From an uncultured Actinomyces sp. (GTDB taxonomy: Bacteria > Actinomycetota > Actinomycetes > Actinomycetales > Actinomycetaceae), in NCBI GenBank assembly GCA_938040725.1, contig CALHZX010000037.1:1-25524 (forward strand): DNA of 25,524 bases, written 5' to 3'. Position 1 is the first letter of the stretch, and every line of letters starts with the position of its first letter. Both the position numbers and the translations under genes were made by a program. Below the pieces are notes generated by a model, which saw only the letters and a list, made by a program, of their open reading frames with translations, was not told the DNA's origin and searched no databases. Of this stretch, positions 15,079 to 23,316 are shown piece by piece.

Positions 15079-15117
15079 GCCGGGGCCGGGAGGGCATGTA
15101 CGCTCCCCGACCCCGGC
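15079..15117 (-). terminator. Imperfect hairpin downstream of the sialidase gene
   Basis: GCCGGGG (15079-15085) pairs with CCCCGGC (15111-15117), extended by a bulged CGGGAG/CTCCCG helix, 14 bases after the sialidase stop. It is GC-rich without a U-run and would separate the sialidase from leuB. Confidence 0.5.
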
Positions 15118-15130
15118 TCGGCCAGACGGA

Positions 15131-17353
15131 TCAGATCCACGCACCCGAGGGAGCGAAGAAATACCAACGGCCGTCGATCGACTGCCAGCCGGTGACCATG
15201 TGGCCGTCACCCGCGAAGTAGTACCAGGTGGAACCGATGTGCTGCCAGCCGGTGAGCATGGCTCCCGAGGGGGCCAGGTAGTACCAGCTTCCGGCGTACT
15301 GCCAGCCGGTGAGCATCGCACCCGAGGCATTGAAGAGGTACCAGGTACCACCGACCTGCGCCCATCCGGTCGCCATCGCTCCGGTCGTGGGGTCGAGGTA
15401 GTACCAGGCCCCATCATGGATCCAGCCGCTGACGCGGGCACCGTAGGCGTTGTAGTAGCTCCACACGCCGCCCTGGTCGTCCCAGCCGGTGACCATCATG
15501 CCGTCTGCGCCGAAGCGGTAGGTGGCCTCGCCGATCGTGATCGTCTGGTTCGTCGCGTAGCTAGAGTCTTCCAGCTGCCACTTCCAGCCATTTCCGGTGT
15601 TGACCCAGTGTGCGGGGGTGACCGTGGGCTGCGGGTCCGGGGTCGGATCCGGCGCAGGCTGCGGGTCCGGGGTCGGATCCGGCGTGGGCTCTTCGCCGGG
15701 GTCAGTCAGGCCGAGGTAGGAGGCATCCACGCGCATGAACTCGATGTTCTTGTAGCCACCGGACTCGTACAGCAGGCCCCACGTGCCGTCCCCGAGGGGA
15801 TGCAGCGTCGAGTAAGCCATCTCGCCGCTCTCGAAGACCTTGCCATCGTTCCAGGTGAAGCCATCGTCGTAGGAGACGCGGATGGTGCCGTTGGCACGAG
15901 CGGTGGAGGAGTCGGCGTTGGAGAAGAGCAGGACGCGAGCGCGCGCGGAGCCCTCGGGGGCATCCGGGTAGGCGCGCACGATGGAGGCATTGTTACGCGG
16001 GTCCGTCAGGTCCCAGTTGTGGCGGAACGGGCCCCAGGTCTGTCCGCCGTCGTAGGAGATGGCCTCGAGGCGCTGGCCCGCGGTCCCCTGCGTACGAGAG
16101 TTGAGGAGAAGGCGCCCGTCGGAGAGCTCGACAACCTTGTTCTCGTCGGCGTTGCCCTCGGTGGGTGCACCGGGCTTCCAGGTCACGCCGTGGTCGTCGG
16201 AGTAGACGGAGACGGCCATGAGCGAGGTGGTGCCGGAGTTGGCGACGGCGTACTGCTGGATGAGGCGACCGGCGTGGGCGCCGTAGCGCAGCTGGATACC
16301 TTCACCGGAGGAGGCGAAGCGCGTGAACCACTGGTCGGCGTGCCCGGCACTCACCTGGTCGGTGATGGTGCGGGGGTTGACCCAGGTCTCACCATTGTCG
16401 TGGGATTCAACGACGTGAGCGTGCAGGATGTTGCGCGCTGCGGGGTCGGTACCGAGCTGGGACTGGAAGAGACCGACGTCGAAGGACTTGACCGAGAACA
16501 GGAAGATCGTTCCTGTGGTGCGGTCGACGACGAAGGAGGGATCGGAGTAACCGACTTTCTGCGTACCGGGGGTGCCGGCGAGGGCGGTCTTGATGGGCGT
16601 CCAGGACTTACCGCCGTCCTTGGAGATGCGGTAGACGATGGAGTTGGCCTGGGGGGCGTCCTGGCAGGTGCTGGGGCGTCCGTCCCACGCGGCGACGATC
16701 CAGCCGTTGTTGGCGGTGGTCAGCGCGGGGATGCGGTGGCAGCTGAAACCGGCGAGGCCGGGGGACGCGAGGCGGACCTTGTCGCCGATCGCGTAGTCCT
16801 GCGGGGTCTCCAGCGGGTCCGGGGCTGGGGGATGCTCGCCCTGGGCGACGGTCACGGGGTCAGCGTTCGCGGCGATGTCACCGGCGATGACGTCGGTACC
16901 GTTGCGGTCGCGGGTGGCAGCCCACGTCGTCATCGGGGTGAAGGTTCCGGCCGCGACGTCGTCGGCGGTCACGGTGTGCGTCGCGGTCGTGCACTGCTTG
17001 GTCGTGTGCGCAGCAAGGTTGTGCCAGCGGCAGTTGGGGGCGCCGGTGGTCAGCACGCCGGACAGATTCGAGGCCACCGGGAAGACGGTCAGAGCACTGT
17101 CTGTGTTGTTGGTGTAGGTGACGGTGATGGTGATCAGGTCGCCTTCGTACACCTTGTCTCCGTGGGAGTCGGTGCGCGCCACGGTGACGGTGATGGGGGC
17201 CGAACCTTCGTCGGTTGCCGAGGCCGCCACCGGAGCAGCTGCACCGGTGTCACTGGTCGGGGTCGCGAGCGCGGGAACCGAGAGAGTCGCGCAGAGCAGC
17301 ACGGCTCCCGAGGCAGCCGCGAGGGCGTACCCGTAGTGGCGGAGGGTCATCAT
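15131..17353 (-). CDS. Secreted exo-alpha-sialidase with cell-wall-binding repeats
   Basis: The 740-residue exported neuraminidase (GH33) releases sialic acid from host glycans. A Sec signal peptide covers residues 1-31. Residues 50-170 look like an Ig-like domain and 195-550 are the six-bladed sialidase. HRIP places R207, and the other catalytic residues are inferred from motif spacing as D232 (QDAP), E404 (DENKVVEL), R420, R486 and Y514 (AYSTL). Five Asp-boxes are at 244, 317, 385, 433 and 494. A repeated PDPTPDPQP linker (556-580) leads to about six choline-binding-like repeats of TGWxxxGxWYYL type (620-740). There is no LPXTG anchor. ATGs at 17353 and 17350 are both possible; AAGGA at 17357-17361 is better spaced for the second. 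Confidence 0.93.
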   Translation of the reverse strand: MMTLRHYGYALAAASGAVLLCATLSVPALATPTSDTGAAAPVAASATDEGSAPITVTVARTDSHGDKVYEGDLITITVTYTNNTDSALTVFPVASNLSGVLTTGAPNCRWHNLAAHTTKQCTTATHTVTADDVAAGTFTPMTTWAATRDRNGTDVIAGDIAANADPVTVAQGEHPPAPDPLETPQDYAIGDKVRLASPGLAGFSCHRIPALTTANNGWIVAAWDGRPSTCQDAPQANSIVYRISKDGGKSWTPIKTALAGTPGTQKVGYSDPSFVVDRTTGTIFLFSVKSFDVGLFQSQLGTDPAARNILHAHVVESHDNGETWVNPRTITDQVSAGHADQWFTRFASSGEGIQLRYGAHAGRLIQQYAVANSGTTSLMAVSVYSDDHGVTWKPGAPTEGNADENKVVELSDGRLLLNSRTQGTAGQRLEAISYDGGQTWGPFRHNWDLTDPRNNASIVRAYPDAPEGSARARVLLFSNADSSTARANGTIRVSYDDGFTWNDGKVFESGEMAYSTLHPLGDGTWGLLYESGGYKNIEFMRVDASYLGLTDPGEEPTPDPTPDPQPAPDPTPDPQPTVTPAHWVNTGNGWKWQLEDSSYATNQTITIGEATYRFGADGMMVTGWDDQGGVWSYYNAYGARVSGWIHDGAWYYLDPTTGAMATGWAQVGGTWYLFNASGAMLTGWQYAGSWYYLAPSGAMLTGWQHIGSTWYYFAGDGHMVTGWQSIDGRWYFFAPSGAWI
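15607..15691. repeat. Tandem repeat encoding the Pro-Asp linker of the sialidase
   Basis: A unit of about 36 bases containing GGGTCCGGGGTCGGATCCGG occurs twice in tandem and encodes the duplicated PDPTPDPQP linker between catalytic domain and wall-binding repeats. Such tracts can vary in copy number by slippage. Confidence 0.6.
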
Positions 17354-17745
17354 TGGTCCTTCCGATATGGGTTGTCAATCAGCGGTTAGTGAGTTATAAC
17401 TCACTCTCCACGAGATTCATCATACAAATTTAGATGCTCGCTAACCAGTTATACGACAGACAACTTTTATCAACGTCAAGGATAATTACCTTAGGACGAT
17501 CGAATTGGCACACACCTGTCAGGATCTCACCCCACAACAGATCGAGACATCCGAATCTCCAACCCCCACACCGCCCAACAACACCATCCCCTCCCCTGTC
17601 AAACATAACGACCCAACGGATAATTCGTCCCACCAGGACATATTGATCAACAAGGTGCAGTGAAACAGGCCATAGCTAGTTGCTCGGCAAGTACTTACCT
17701 GCAAACTAGTCCTGTCAATCAGTCTTTCGTAGCAAGAAACTAGCC
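17354..17745. other. AT-richer intergenic region between sialidase and secreted-protein ORF
   Basis: This 392-base stretch has local GC of about 40-57 percent by line count, clearly below the flanking genes. It holds the sialidase ribosome-binding site, an 18-bp palindrome at 17388-17405, and a C-rich, G-poor tract at 17555-17600 that is G-rich on the minus strand. Short open frames on both strands have no coding character. On the minus strand TTGACG at about 17473 is a possible -35 element, but no convincing -10 at 17 bases was found. Confidence 0.7.
17388..17405. promoter_or_regulatory. 18-bp perfect palindrome upstream of the sialidase gene (candidate operator)
   Basis: AGTGAGTTATAACTCACT is its own reverse complement and lies 35 bases upstream of the sialidase start. 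The central TATAAC resembles a -10 element, so a dimeric regulator bound here could occlude a promoter. No regulator gene is adjacent. Confidence 0.6.
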
Positions 17746-18012
17746 GTGCGCCCCTCCCGTCGAACTCTGACACGCATCGCCTCGGCCGCCGTCGCCTCCC
17801 TCGTGATCGTCGCACCGATTTCCACAGTCTCGAACGCTGACGCGCTGACGCCCGTCTCCCTCCCATGGACAAACGGCGCTGACGAAGCACCGGCGAACAA
17901 AACCTCGCAGGAACGCATCCACGCGCACCCGCACCTTTCGGCATACAACAGCTCCGGCCTCGTCCCACGTAGGAACGAGGCCGGAGCTCGGTCTATCCGA
18001 GAAGGACAGTGA
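17746..18012 (+). CDS. Small secreted-protein ORF, possibly an N-terminal relic
   Basis: An 88-residue frame starts at GTG 17746. Residues 1-32 form a convincing Sec signal peptide: RRTLTR, then a hydrophobic IASAAVASLVIVAPI core, then a likely cleavage after SNADA. The rest (LTPVSLPWTNGADEAP onward) has no recognisable domain, and the last 20 residues are read through the ilvC terminator hairpin. That makes a truncated exported protein more likely than a complete gene. Codon third positions are GC-rich in the first 65 codons, as in real genes here. No clear ribosome-binding site is visible. Neighbouring the sialidase, it may be what remains of another secreted host-interaction protein. Confidence is low. 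Confidence 0.4.
   Translation: MRPSRRTLTRIASAAVASLVIVAPISTVSNADALTPVSLPWTNGADEAPANKTSQERIHAHPHLSAYNSSGLVPRRNEAGARSIREGQ
17950..17988 (-). terminator. Terminator downstream of ilvC
   Basis: Perfect 14-bp arms (17950-17963 and 17975-17988) enclose an 11-base loop, 26 bases after the ilvC stop. On the minus strand GTTGTATG follows, a short U-containing tail. Confidence 0.75.
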
Positions 18013-18014
18013 GA

Positions 18015-19040
18015 TCAGCGCGCGGCACTGCCCTCAGTGTAGTCCTCGTCAGAGTCGGTCCAGCCGAAGGCCTTGCGCAGCTTCTGGCCGGTCTTCTCGA
18101 TCGGGTGGGCCTCTTCCTCAGCGCGCAGCGCCTTGAACTCGAGGGCGCCGTTATCCTGATCGGCGATGAACTTGCGGGCGAAAGTGCCGTCCTGGATATC
18201 GGCCAGAACAGCCTTCATGGCCTCCTTGGAGGACTCGCCAATGACGCGCGGGCCGGAGACGTAGTCGCCGTACTCAGCGGTGTCGGAGCAGGACCAGCGC
18301 TGCTTGGAGATGCCGCCCTCGTTGATGAGGTCGACGATGAGCTTCATCTCGTGGCAGACCTCGAAGTAGGCGATCTCGGGCTGGTAGCCAGCCTCGACCA
18401 GGGTCTCGAAGCCGGCCTGGATCAGGTGAGAGACGCCGCCGCACAGGACAGCCTGCTCGCCGAACAGGTCGGTCTCGGTCTCCTCCGTGAAGGTCGTCTT
18501 GATGACGCCGGCGCGGGTGCCGCCGATGCCCTTCGCGTAGGACAGGGCCAGCTCCCAAGCCTTGCCGGAAGCGTCCACCTCAACGGCGACGACGTCCGGG
18601 GTGCCCTTGCCCTGGGTGTAGGTCTCGCGGACCTTGTGGCCGGGGCCCTTGGGGGCGACCATGATGACGTCGTGGCCGGCGGGGACCTCAATGTAGCCGT
18701 AGCGAATGTTGAAGCCGTGCGCAAAGAGGAGGGCGGCGCCTTCCTTCAGGTTGGGGGCGATCTGCTCGGCGTAGACGTAGCGCTGAACCTGGTCGGGCAG
18801 CAGCACGGAAACGACGTCGCCCTCGGCGACGGCCTCGGCCACGTCCTTGACCTCGAGGCCAGCGGCCTCAGCCTTGGCCCACGAGGAGGAACCGGGGCGC
18901 AGGCCGACGACCACGTCAACTCCGGAATCCTTCAGGTTCAGCGCGTGCGCGTGGCCCTGCGAACCGTAACCAATGATGGCAACCTTCTTGGACTGGATCA
19001 GCGACAGGTCTGCGCCGTCGTCGTAGATAATTTCTGCCAT
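18015..19040 (-). CDS. ilvC: Ketol-acid reductoisomerase (NADP+)
   Basis: The 341-residue class I enzyme catalyses the second common step of valine, leucine and isoleucine synthesis, an alkyl migration with NADPH-dependent reduction. The Rossmann motif GYGSQG is at 24-29, the NADPH-phosphate-binding loop is RPGSSSW near 48-54, the catalytic histidine is in FAHGFNI (about 108), and metal ligands are D191 and E195 in DLFGEQ. Length is typical of the short-form enzyme. The ATG at 19038-19040 has AGGAG nine bases upstream and lies three bases after the ilvN stop, so ilvBNC is one operon. Confidence 0.97.
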   Translation of the reverse strand: MAEIIYDDGADLSLIQSKKVAIIGYGSQGHAHALNLKDSGVDVVVGLRPGSSSWAKAEAAGLEVKDVAEAVAEGDVVSVLLPDQVQRYVYAEQIAPNLKEGAALLFAHGFNIRYGYIEVPAGHDVIMVAPKGPGHKVRETYTQGKGTPDVVAVEVDASGKAWELALSYAKGIGGTRAGVIKTTFTEETETDLFGEQAVLCGGVSHLIQAGFETLVEAGYQPEIAYFEVCHEMKLIVDLINEGGISKQRWSCSDTAEYGDYVSGPRVIGESSKEAMKAVLADIQDGTFARKFIADQDNGALEFKALRAEEEAHPIEKTGQKLRKAFGWTDSDEDYTEGSAAR

Positions 19041-19043
19041 TTG

Positions 19044-19556
19044 TCATTTCTCCTTCAGTTGATCCGTGATCGAGCGCGACCCGCGGCCGATAGCCACGGC
19101 GCCCGACTGGACGAGTTCGGTGACACCGTAGGGCTCCAGGGCCCGCAGCAGCGCCTCCAGCTTGGGTAGGGAGCCGATCGATTCGATGACGACCGACTCG
19201 GGTTGCACGTCGACGACGTGTGCGCGGAACAGGTCCACGATCTGCAGGACCGAGGTGCGACGGGTCTCGTCAGCCTGGACCTTCATCATGAGCAGACGCC
19301 GTTCGACGGAGTCTTCGGGTTCAAGCTCGACGACCTTGAGGACGTTGATGAGCTTGTTGAGCTGCTTGACCACCTGCTCGATGGGCGCGGAGTCGGCGTC
19401 CACGATGATGGTCATGCGAGAGATTTCGGGATGTTCCGTCTCTCCCACGGTCAGCGACTTGATATTAAAGGCGCGGCGGGCGAAAAGCGCGGCGACGCGA
19501 GTGAGGACGCCGGGCTTGTTCTCGACCAACACGGCCAGAGTGTGACGATTCGTCAT
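19044..19556 (-). CDS. ilvN: Acetolactate synthase small (regulatory) subunit
   Basis: The 170-residue regulatory subunit stimulates IlvB and confers feedback inhibition, mainly by valine. The ACT domain starts at residue 5 with LAVLVENKPGVLTRVAALFA and RAFNIKSLTVG; the C-terminal domain begins near residue 85. The ATG at 19554-19556 overlaps the ilvB stop (TGATG), and GGAGG lies upstream within ilvB. This indicates translational coupling and stoichiometric expression with the large subunit. Confidence 0.96.
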   Translation of the reverse strand: MTNRHTLAVLVENKPGVLTRVAALFARRAFNIKSLTVGETEHPEISRMTIIVDADSAPIEQVVKQLNKLINVLKVVELEPEDSVERRLLMMKVQADETRRTSVLQIVDLFRAHVVDVQPESVVIESIGSLPKLEALLRALEPYGVTELVQSGAVAIGRGSRSITDQLKEK

Positions 19557-21322
19557 CAGTCTTCCACCTCCCAGTCGGGCGCCATGCCCTTGGCGTAACG
19601 AATCTCATCGTTGGACACGCCCGCGGCGACCATCGGCCAGACCATCGAGTCCTTGGAGACACGGAAGTCAATGAGGACGGGGCGATCATTGATCGACATG
19701 GCCCATTCAATGGCCTCGTCGACCTCGTCGATGGAGCGCACGGTGCGCGCCGCCATGCCGTAGGCCTGGGCGAGCATCTCAAAGTTGGGGATCTGCTCGC
19801 CTTCGACGGGGTTGAGCGTCGTGTTCGAGTAGCGCTTGCCGAAGAACAGGGACTGCCATTGGCGCACCATGCCCAGCACCGAGTTGTTGATGAGCGCGAC
19901 CTTGATCGGGATGTTGTTGATCGTGCAGGTGGCCAGTTCCTGGTTGGTCATCTGGAAGGAGCCGTCTCCGTCGATCGCCCACACGACCTTGTCGGGCGCG
20001 CCGACCTGGGCGCCCATGGCCGCGGGGATGCAGTAGCCCATGGTGCCGGATCCGCACGAGGAGATGAAGCTGCGCGGATTGTCCAGCGTGATGAACTGAG
20101 ACGCCCACATCTGGTGCTGTCCCACGCCCGTCACGTAGATTGCATCAGGACCGACGCGCTCGGAGAGCTTCTGGAGGACCTCCTGGGGCGCCATCATGCC
20201 GTCGTCGGGCTCGGCCCATCCGATCGGGTACTTGGTGCGCAGGCGGTCGAGGTAGCGCCACCATCCGGAGATGTCGGCCTTGTTGTCCGACGAGGCCTGG
20301 GCGATTTCCTGGGTAAGGATCGGCAGGGCAGTCGCCAGGTCGGCGACGATCGGAATGTCGGCGTGGCGGTTCTTGGAGATCTCCGCGGCATCGATGTCGA
20401 TGTGCACAATAGCCGCGCGGGGCGCGAAGGAGTCGAGTCGGCCGGTCACGCGGTCGTCGAAGCGGGCACCGAGCGCCACGATGAGGTCGGCGCGCTGGAG
20501 GGCACCGACGGCGGCCACGGTACCGTGCATGCCGGGCATGCCGAGGTTGTGGCGATCAGAGTCGGGGAAGGCGCCGCGGGCGGTCAACGTCGTAACGACG
20601 GGGGCGCCTGTCACCTCAACGAGCTCAGCGAGGGCGTCGGTGGAGCCGGAGCGGACGATGCCACCGCCCACGTACAGGACGGGGGCCTGGGCGTCGGCGA
20701 TCGCGCGGGCTGCGGCGCGCACCTGCTTCATGTTCGGCTTGTCCGCGACGCGGTAGCCGGGCAGGTCCAGGGCCGGAGGCCAGGAGAAGTCCATCTCGGC
20801 GACCTGCGCGGACTTAGTGATGTCCACCAGAACGGGGCCGGGGCGACCGGTAGCCGCGAGATGGAAAGCCTCGGCCAGGCGCGCGGGGATCTCAGCGGAA
20901 TCCGTGACGAGGAAGGAGTGCTTGGTGATGGGCATTGACGCGCCCACGACGTCGGCTTCCTGGAAGGCGTCGCTGCCAATGAGGGAAGCTCCGACCTGTC
21001 CCGAGATCACGACGATCGGGACCGAGTCCATGCACGCGTCGCCCAGGGCCGTCAGCACGTTGGTGGCTCCAGGGCCGGACGTCACGATCGCGCAGCCAAC
21101 CTTACCGGTAGCCAGGGCGTAACCTTCGGCGGCATGTCCTGCCCCCTGCTCGTGACGGACAAGAATGTGGCGCAGAGACGTCGACGCCATCAGCGGGTCG
21201 TACGTCGGAAGGATTGCGCCACCGGGCATACCAAACACGTCGGTAACGCCCAGGGCTTCGAGGCTGGCCACAATAGCCTCGGCTCCGGTCATGCGGGTGG
21301 TGTTGGCGGTGTCGCTCACCAT
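19556..21322 (-). CDS. ilvB: Acetolactate synthase large (catalytic) subunit
   Basis: The 588-residue thiamine-diphosphate enzyme forms acetolactate or acetohydroxybutyrate from pyruvate. The catalytic glutamate E58 is in VRHEQGAGHAAEGYA. The C-terminal ThDP motif GDGSFQMTNQEL...NN is present, and a FAD-binding middle domain includes ALGARFDDRVTG. The start is ATG 21320-21322 with GAGGAC three bases upstream. It follows an attenuator and a Val/Leu/Ile-rich leader peptide, so transcription of ilvBNC is probably controlled by charged branched-chain tRNAs. Its need for thiamine diphosphate links it loosely to the uptake locus in this window. Confidence 0.97.
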   Translation of the reverse strand: MVSDTANTTRMTGAEAIVASLEALGVTDVFGMPGGAILPTYDPLMASTSLRHILVRHEQGAGHAAEGYALATGKVGCAIVTSGPGATNVLTALGDACMDSVPIVVISGQVGASLIGSDAFQEADVVGASMPITKHSFLVTDSAEIPARLAEAFHLAATGRPGPVLVDITKSAQVAEMDFSWPPALDLPGYRVADKPNMKQVRAAARAIADAQAPVLYVGGGIVRSGSTDALAELVEVTGAPVVTTLTARGAFPDSDRHNLGMPGMHGTVAAVGALQRADLIVALGARFDDRVTGRLDSFAPRAAIVHIDIDAAEISKNRHADIPIVADLATALPILTQEIAQASSDNKADISGWWRYLDRLRTKYPIGWAEPDDGMMAPQEVLQKLSERVGPDAIYVTGVGQHQMWASQFITLDNPRSFISSCGSGTMGYCIPAAMGAQVGAPDKVVWAIDGDGSFQMTNQELATCTINNIPIKVALINNSVLGMVRQWQSLFFGKRYSNTTLNPVEGEQIPNFEMLAQAYGMAARTVRSIDEVDEAIEWAMSINDRPVLIDFRVSKDSMVWPMVAAGVSNDEIRYAKGMAPDWEVED

Positions 21323-21350
21323 TCGTCCTCTCAATCGTTGGGACCGTCTC

Positions 21351-21392
21351 AAAGAAAAAACCCCGTCAGATCCGGCAGTAGCGGATGCGGGG
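21351..21392 (-). terminator. Attenuator upstream of ilvB
   Basis: On the minus strand CCCCG (21388-21392) pairs with CGGGG (21361-21365), and ATCCG (21382-21386) pairs with CGGAT (21370-21374). The stem is followed directly by six T residues, then CTTT. It lies between the leader peptide stop and the ilvB start, the classical place for a Rho-independent attenuator. Confidence 0.88.
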
Positions 21393-21418
21393 ATTTCGGC
21401 GTGCGATCCATCCTCACG

Positions 21419-21490
21419 TTACACGGCAGGCATCGCACGCCCGGGTACGATGACCAGGGCGAGGACTCCAATTCCGCGAACGTCGAGCAT
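21419..21490 (-). CDS. ilv operon leader peptide
   Basis: A 23-residue frame runs ATG (21488-21490) to TAA (21419-21421). Ten residues are Val, Leu or Ile, and seven of the nine residues at positions 7-15 are (the run includes GVLALVIV). It ends 27 bases before the attenuator stem. Ribosome stalling at these codons when branched-chain tRNAs are uncharged would prevent the terminator from forming. This arrangement is known for ilvBNC in Corynebacterium and other actinobacteria. The ribosome-binding site is weak: AGGAG lies about 15 bases upstream. Confidence 0.85.
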   Translation of the reverse strand: MLDVRGIGVLALVIVPGRAMPAV

Positions 21491-21655
21491 GGCTTTACCG
21501 TATCTCTCCTGCGCTCTCCGCTCCTTACCCGTCTCATTGTGCGGACCTTGAGACCGCGAGCGCTATCTAGGACGATGGACTGAGATACACAGCACGTATT
21601 GCTGCTTTAATTGATACATACCTCATATCACAATCCACAACACGGAGATTTCATC

Positions 21656-23248
21656 GTGCACCAGGTGTTCGAGATTCTGAGCGAGCAGCCAGTTCTGTTC
21701 CTCTTCATTCTCATCGGTATAGGCATGGCGTTCGGCCATGTGAAAATCAAGGGCATTAGCCTCGGCGCTGCGGCCGTTCTCTTCTTTGCCATCGTGTTGG
21801 CTGCGTGGGCGCAGTCCTACGACATCGAGCTGCGAGTCACCCCCCAGCTGGGCACTCTCGGCCTGACACTGTTCACGTTCGCGATCGGCATCAACTCGGG
21901 CGCGTCGTTCTTCCACAACCTCAAGACCGCCGTTGGCCCGATTCTGACGATGGTCGCCTTCTACGGCATCGCCGCCACGGTCGGCCTGTACGTCGGTAAG
22001 GCGATGGGGATGGACGTTCCACTCATTGCCGGTACCTTCGCAGGTTCGGTGACGAACACGCCCGCTCTGGCGGCCGCCGGCGAGGCCTCCGGCGATCCCG
22101 CCCGCGCGACGGTCGGTTATTCGATTGCCTACCTCTTCGGCGTCATCGGCATGCTGGTCGCCGCAATGGCAGCCCTGCACTACGGCCGCAACGACAAGGA
22201 CGCTCCCTCTCCCCTGGCGAACCGCACGATCCGCGTCGAGCGCGATGATCATCCCTTCGTCGGGGACATTTACGAGAAGCTCGGCGAGAAGATTTCCTTC
22301 TCGCGCCTGCGTCGCGGCGAGACCGGCCCTATCACCCGTCCGCAGATGTCCGACACGCTGGATCCCGGTGACCTCGTGACCGTCGTCGGCCCCCGCGAGC
22401 TCGTTGCGCGCGCCGCCACCGAGCTGGGGCACGCCTCTTCGCATTCCCTCATGCAGGACCGCTCCTACCTGGACTTCCGCCGCATGACGATCTCGAACCC
22501 GAAGGTTGCGGGCCGCACGGTTGCGTCCCTGGGCCTCGCCAAGGAATTCTCTGCGACGATCTCACGCGTTCGCCGTGGCGACGTCGACATGGTTGCCGAG
22601 CCAGGCCTCGTGCTCCAGCAGGGTGACCGCGTTCGCGTCGTCGCCCCCACGTCGAAGATGAACGAGATTACGAAGTTCTTCGGTGACTCGACCCGAGGCC
22701 TCACGGACCTCAACCCGATCGCCCTGGGCATCGGTATGGCCCTCGGTATTGCGATCGGCGAGCTTCCGATCCTGACTCCCTCCGGCGAGTACTTCTCGAT
22801 CGGTTCCGCGGCCGGTACGCTCATCGTCGGCCTCATCTTCGGCCGTATCGGCCGTATCGGCCCCATCGCGACGGCTCTGCCCTTCACGACATGCCAGGTG
22901 ATGGCCGAGCTCGGCCTACTCATCTTCCTTGCCCAGGCCGGTGCTAAGGCCGGCGGCCAGATCCTTGAGGCCTTCACCTCGGGGGACTGGATCCGAATCT
23001 TCGCGCTCGGCGCCATCATGACATCGATCATGGCGATCGGTCTGTACTGCACCATGCGGTGGGTGTTCAAGATGGGTGGCACGAAGCTCGCTGGCCTACT
23101 GGGCGGCGCGCAGACGCAGCCCGCAGTCCTCGCCTTCGCGAACGGCCGCACCAACGCCGACCCGCGCGTGGCTCTCGGTTACGCGCTGGTCTACCCGGTC
23201 GCGATGGTTGGCAAGATCGTCGTCGCCCAGATCCTGGGTGGCATGTAA
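21656..23248 (+). CDS. AAE-family (YidE/YbjL/AspT-like) membrane transporter
   Basis: The 530-residue putative secondary transporter belongs to the aspartate:alanine exchanger family. It has five to six membrane segments at 12-175, two central cytoplasmic TrkA_C (RCK_C) domains at about 190-265 and 270-345, then further membrane segments at 350-530. The two membrane halves carry the duplicated family signature GTFAGSVTNTPALAAAG (126-142) and LLGGAQTQPAVLAFA (481-495). Substrate is not predictable; members exchange amino acids or dicarboxylates. The GTG at 21656 has GGAG eight bases upstream. A TTG at 21611 in the same frame lacks a site. It is divergent from ilvB and shares a 165-base intergenic region with the ilv leader. 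Confidence 0.9.
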   Translation: MHQVFEILSEQPVLFLFILIGIGMAFGHVKIKGISLGAAAVLFFAIVLAAWAQSYDIELRVTPQLGTLGLTLFTFAIGINSGASFFHNLKTAVGPILTMVAFYGIAATVGLYVGKAMGMDVPLIAGTFAGSVTNTPALAAAGEASGDPARATVGYSIAYLFGVIGMLVAAMAALHYGRNDKDAPSPLANRTIRVERDDHPFVGDIYEKLGEKISFSRLRRGETGPITRPQMSDTLDPGDLVTVVGPRELVARAATELGHASSHSLMQDRSYLDFRRMTISNPKVAGRTVASLGLAKEFSATISRVRRGDVDMVAEPGLVLQQGDRVRVVAPTSKMNEITKFFGDSTRGLTDLNPIALGIGMALGIAIGELPILTPSGEYFSIGSAAGTLIVGLIFGRIGRIGPIATALPFTTCQVMAELGLLIFLAQAGAKAGGQILEAFTSGDWIRIFALGAIMTSIMAIGLYCTMRWVFKMGGTKLAGLLGGAQTQPAVLAFANGRTNADPRVALGYALVYPVAMVGKIVVAQILGGM

Positions 23249-23284
23249 CGGCGATGTCTTTCGCGGGGTATTCCCGCGGTGTTC

Positions 23285-23316
23285 AATGGGGCTGGCCCTT
23301 TCGGGTCGGCCCCATT
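23285..23316 (+). terminator. Hairpin downstream of the AAE transporter
   Basis: A 14-bp stem with two G-U pairs (23285-23298 with 23303-23316) closes on a four-base TTTC loop, 37 bases after the stop codon. No U-run follows. Confidence 0.65.

Noticed and set aside
15200..17389. Long open frame (729 codons) on the plus strand opposite the sialidase
   Set aside because: It is produced by GC codon bias on the opposite strand; no domain or signal is visible, while the sialidase frame has full catalytic motifs.
17430..17646. Small open frames on both strands in the sialidase upstream region
   Set aside because: They have no ribosome-binding sites, no protein-like composition and lie in AT-richer regulatory sequence.
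17373..17722. Ten-base direct repeat TGTCAATCAG at 17373 and 17713
   Set aside because: It is too short to exceed chance, and the two copies have different positions relative to their genes.
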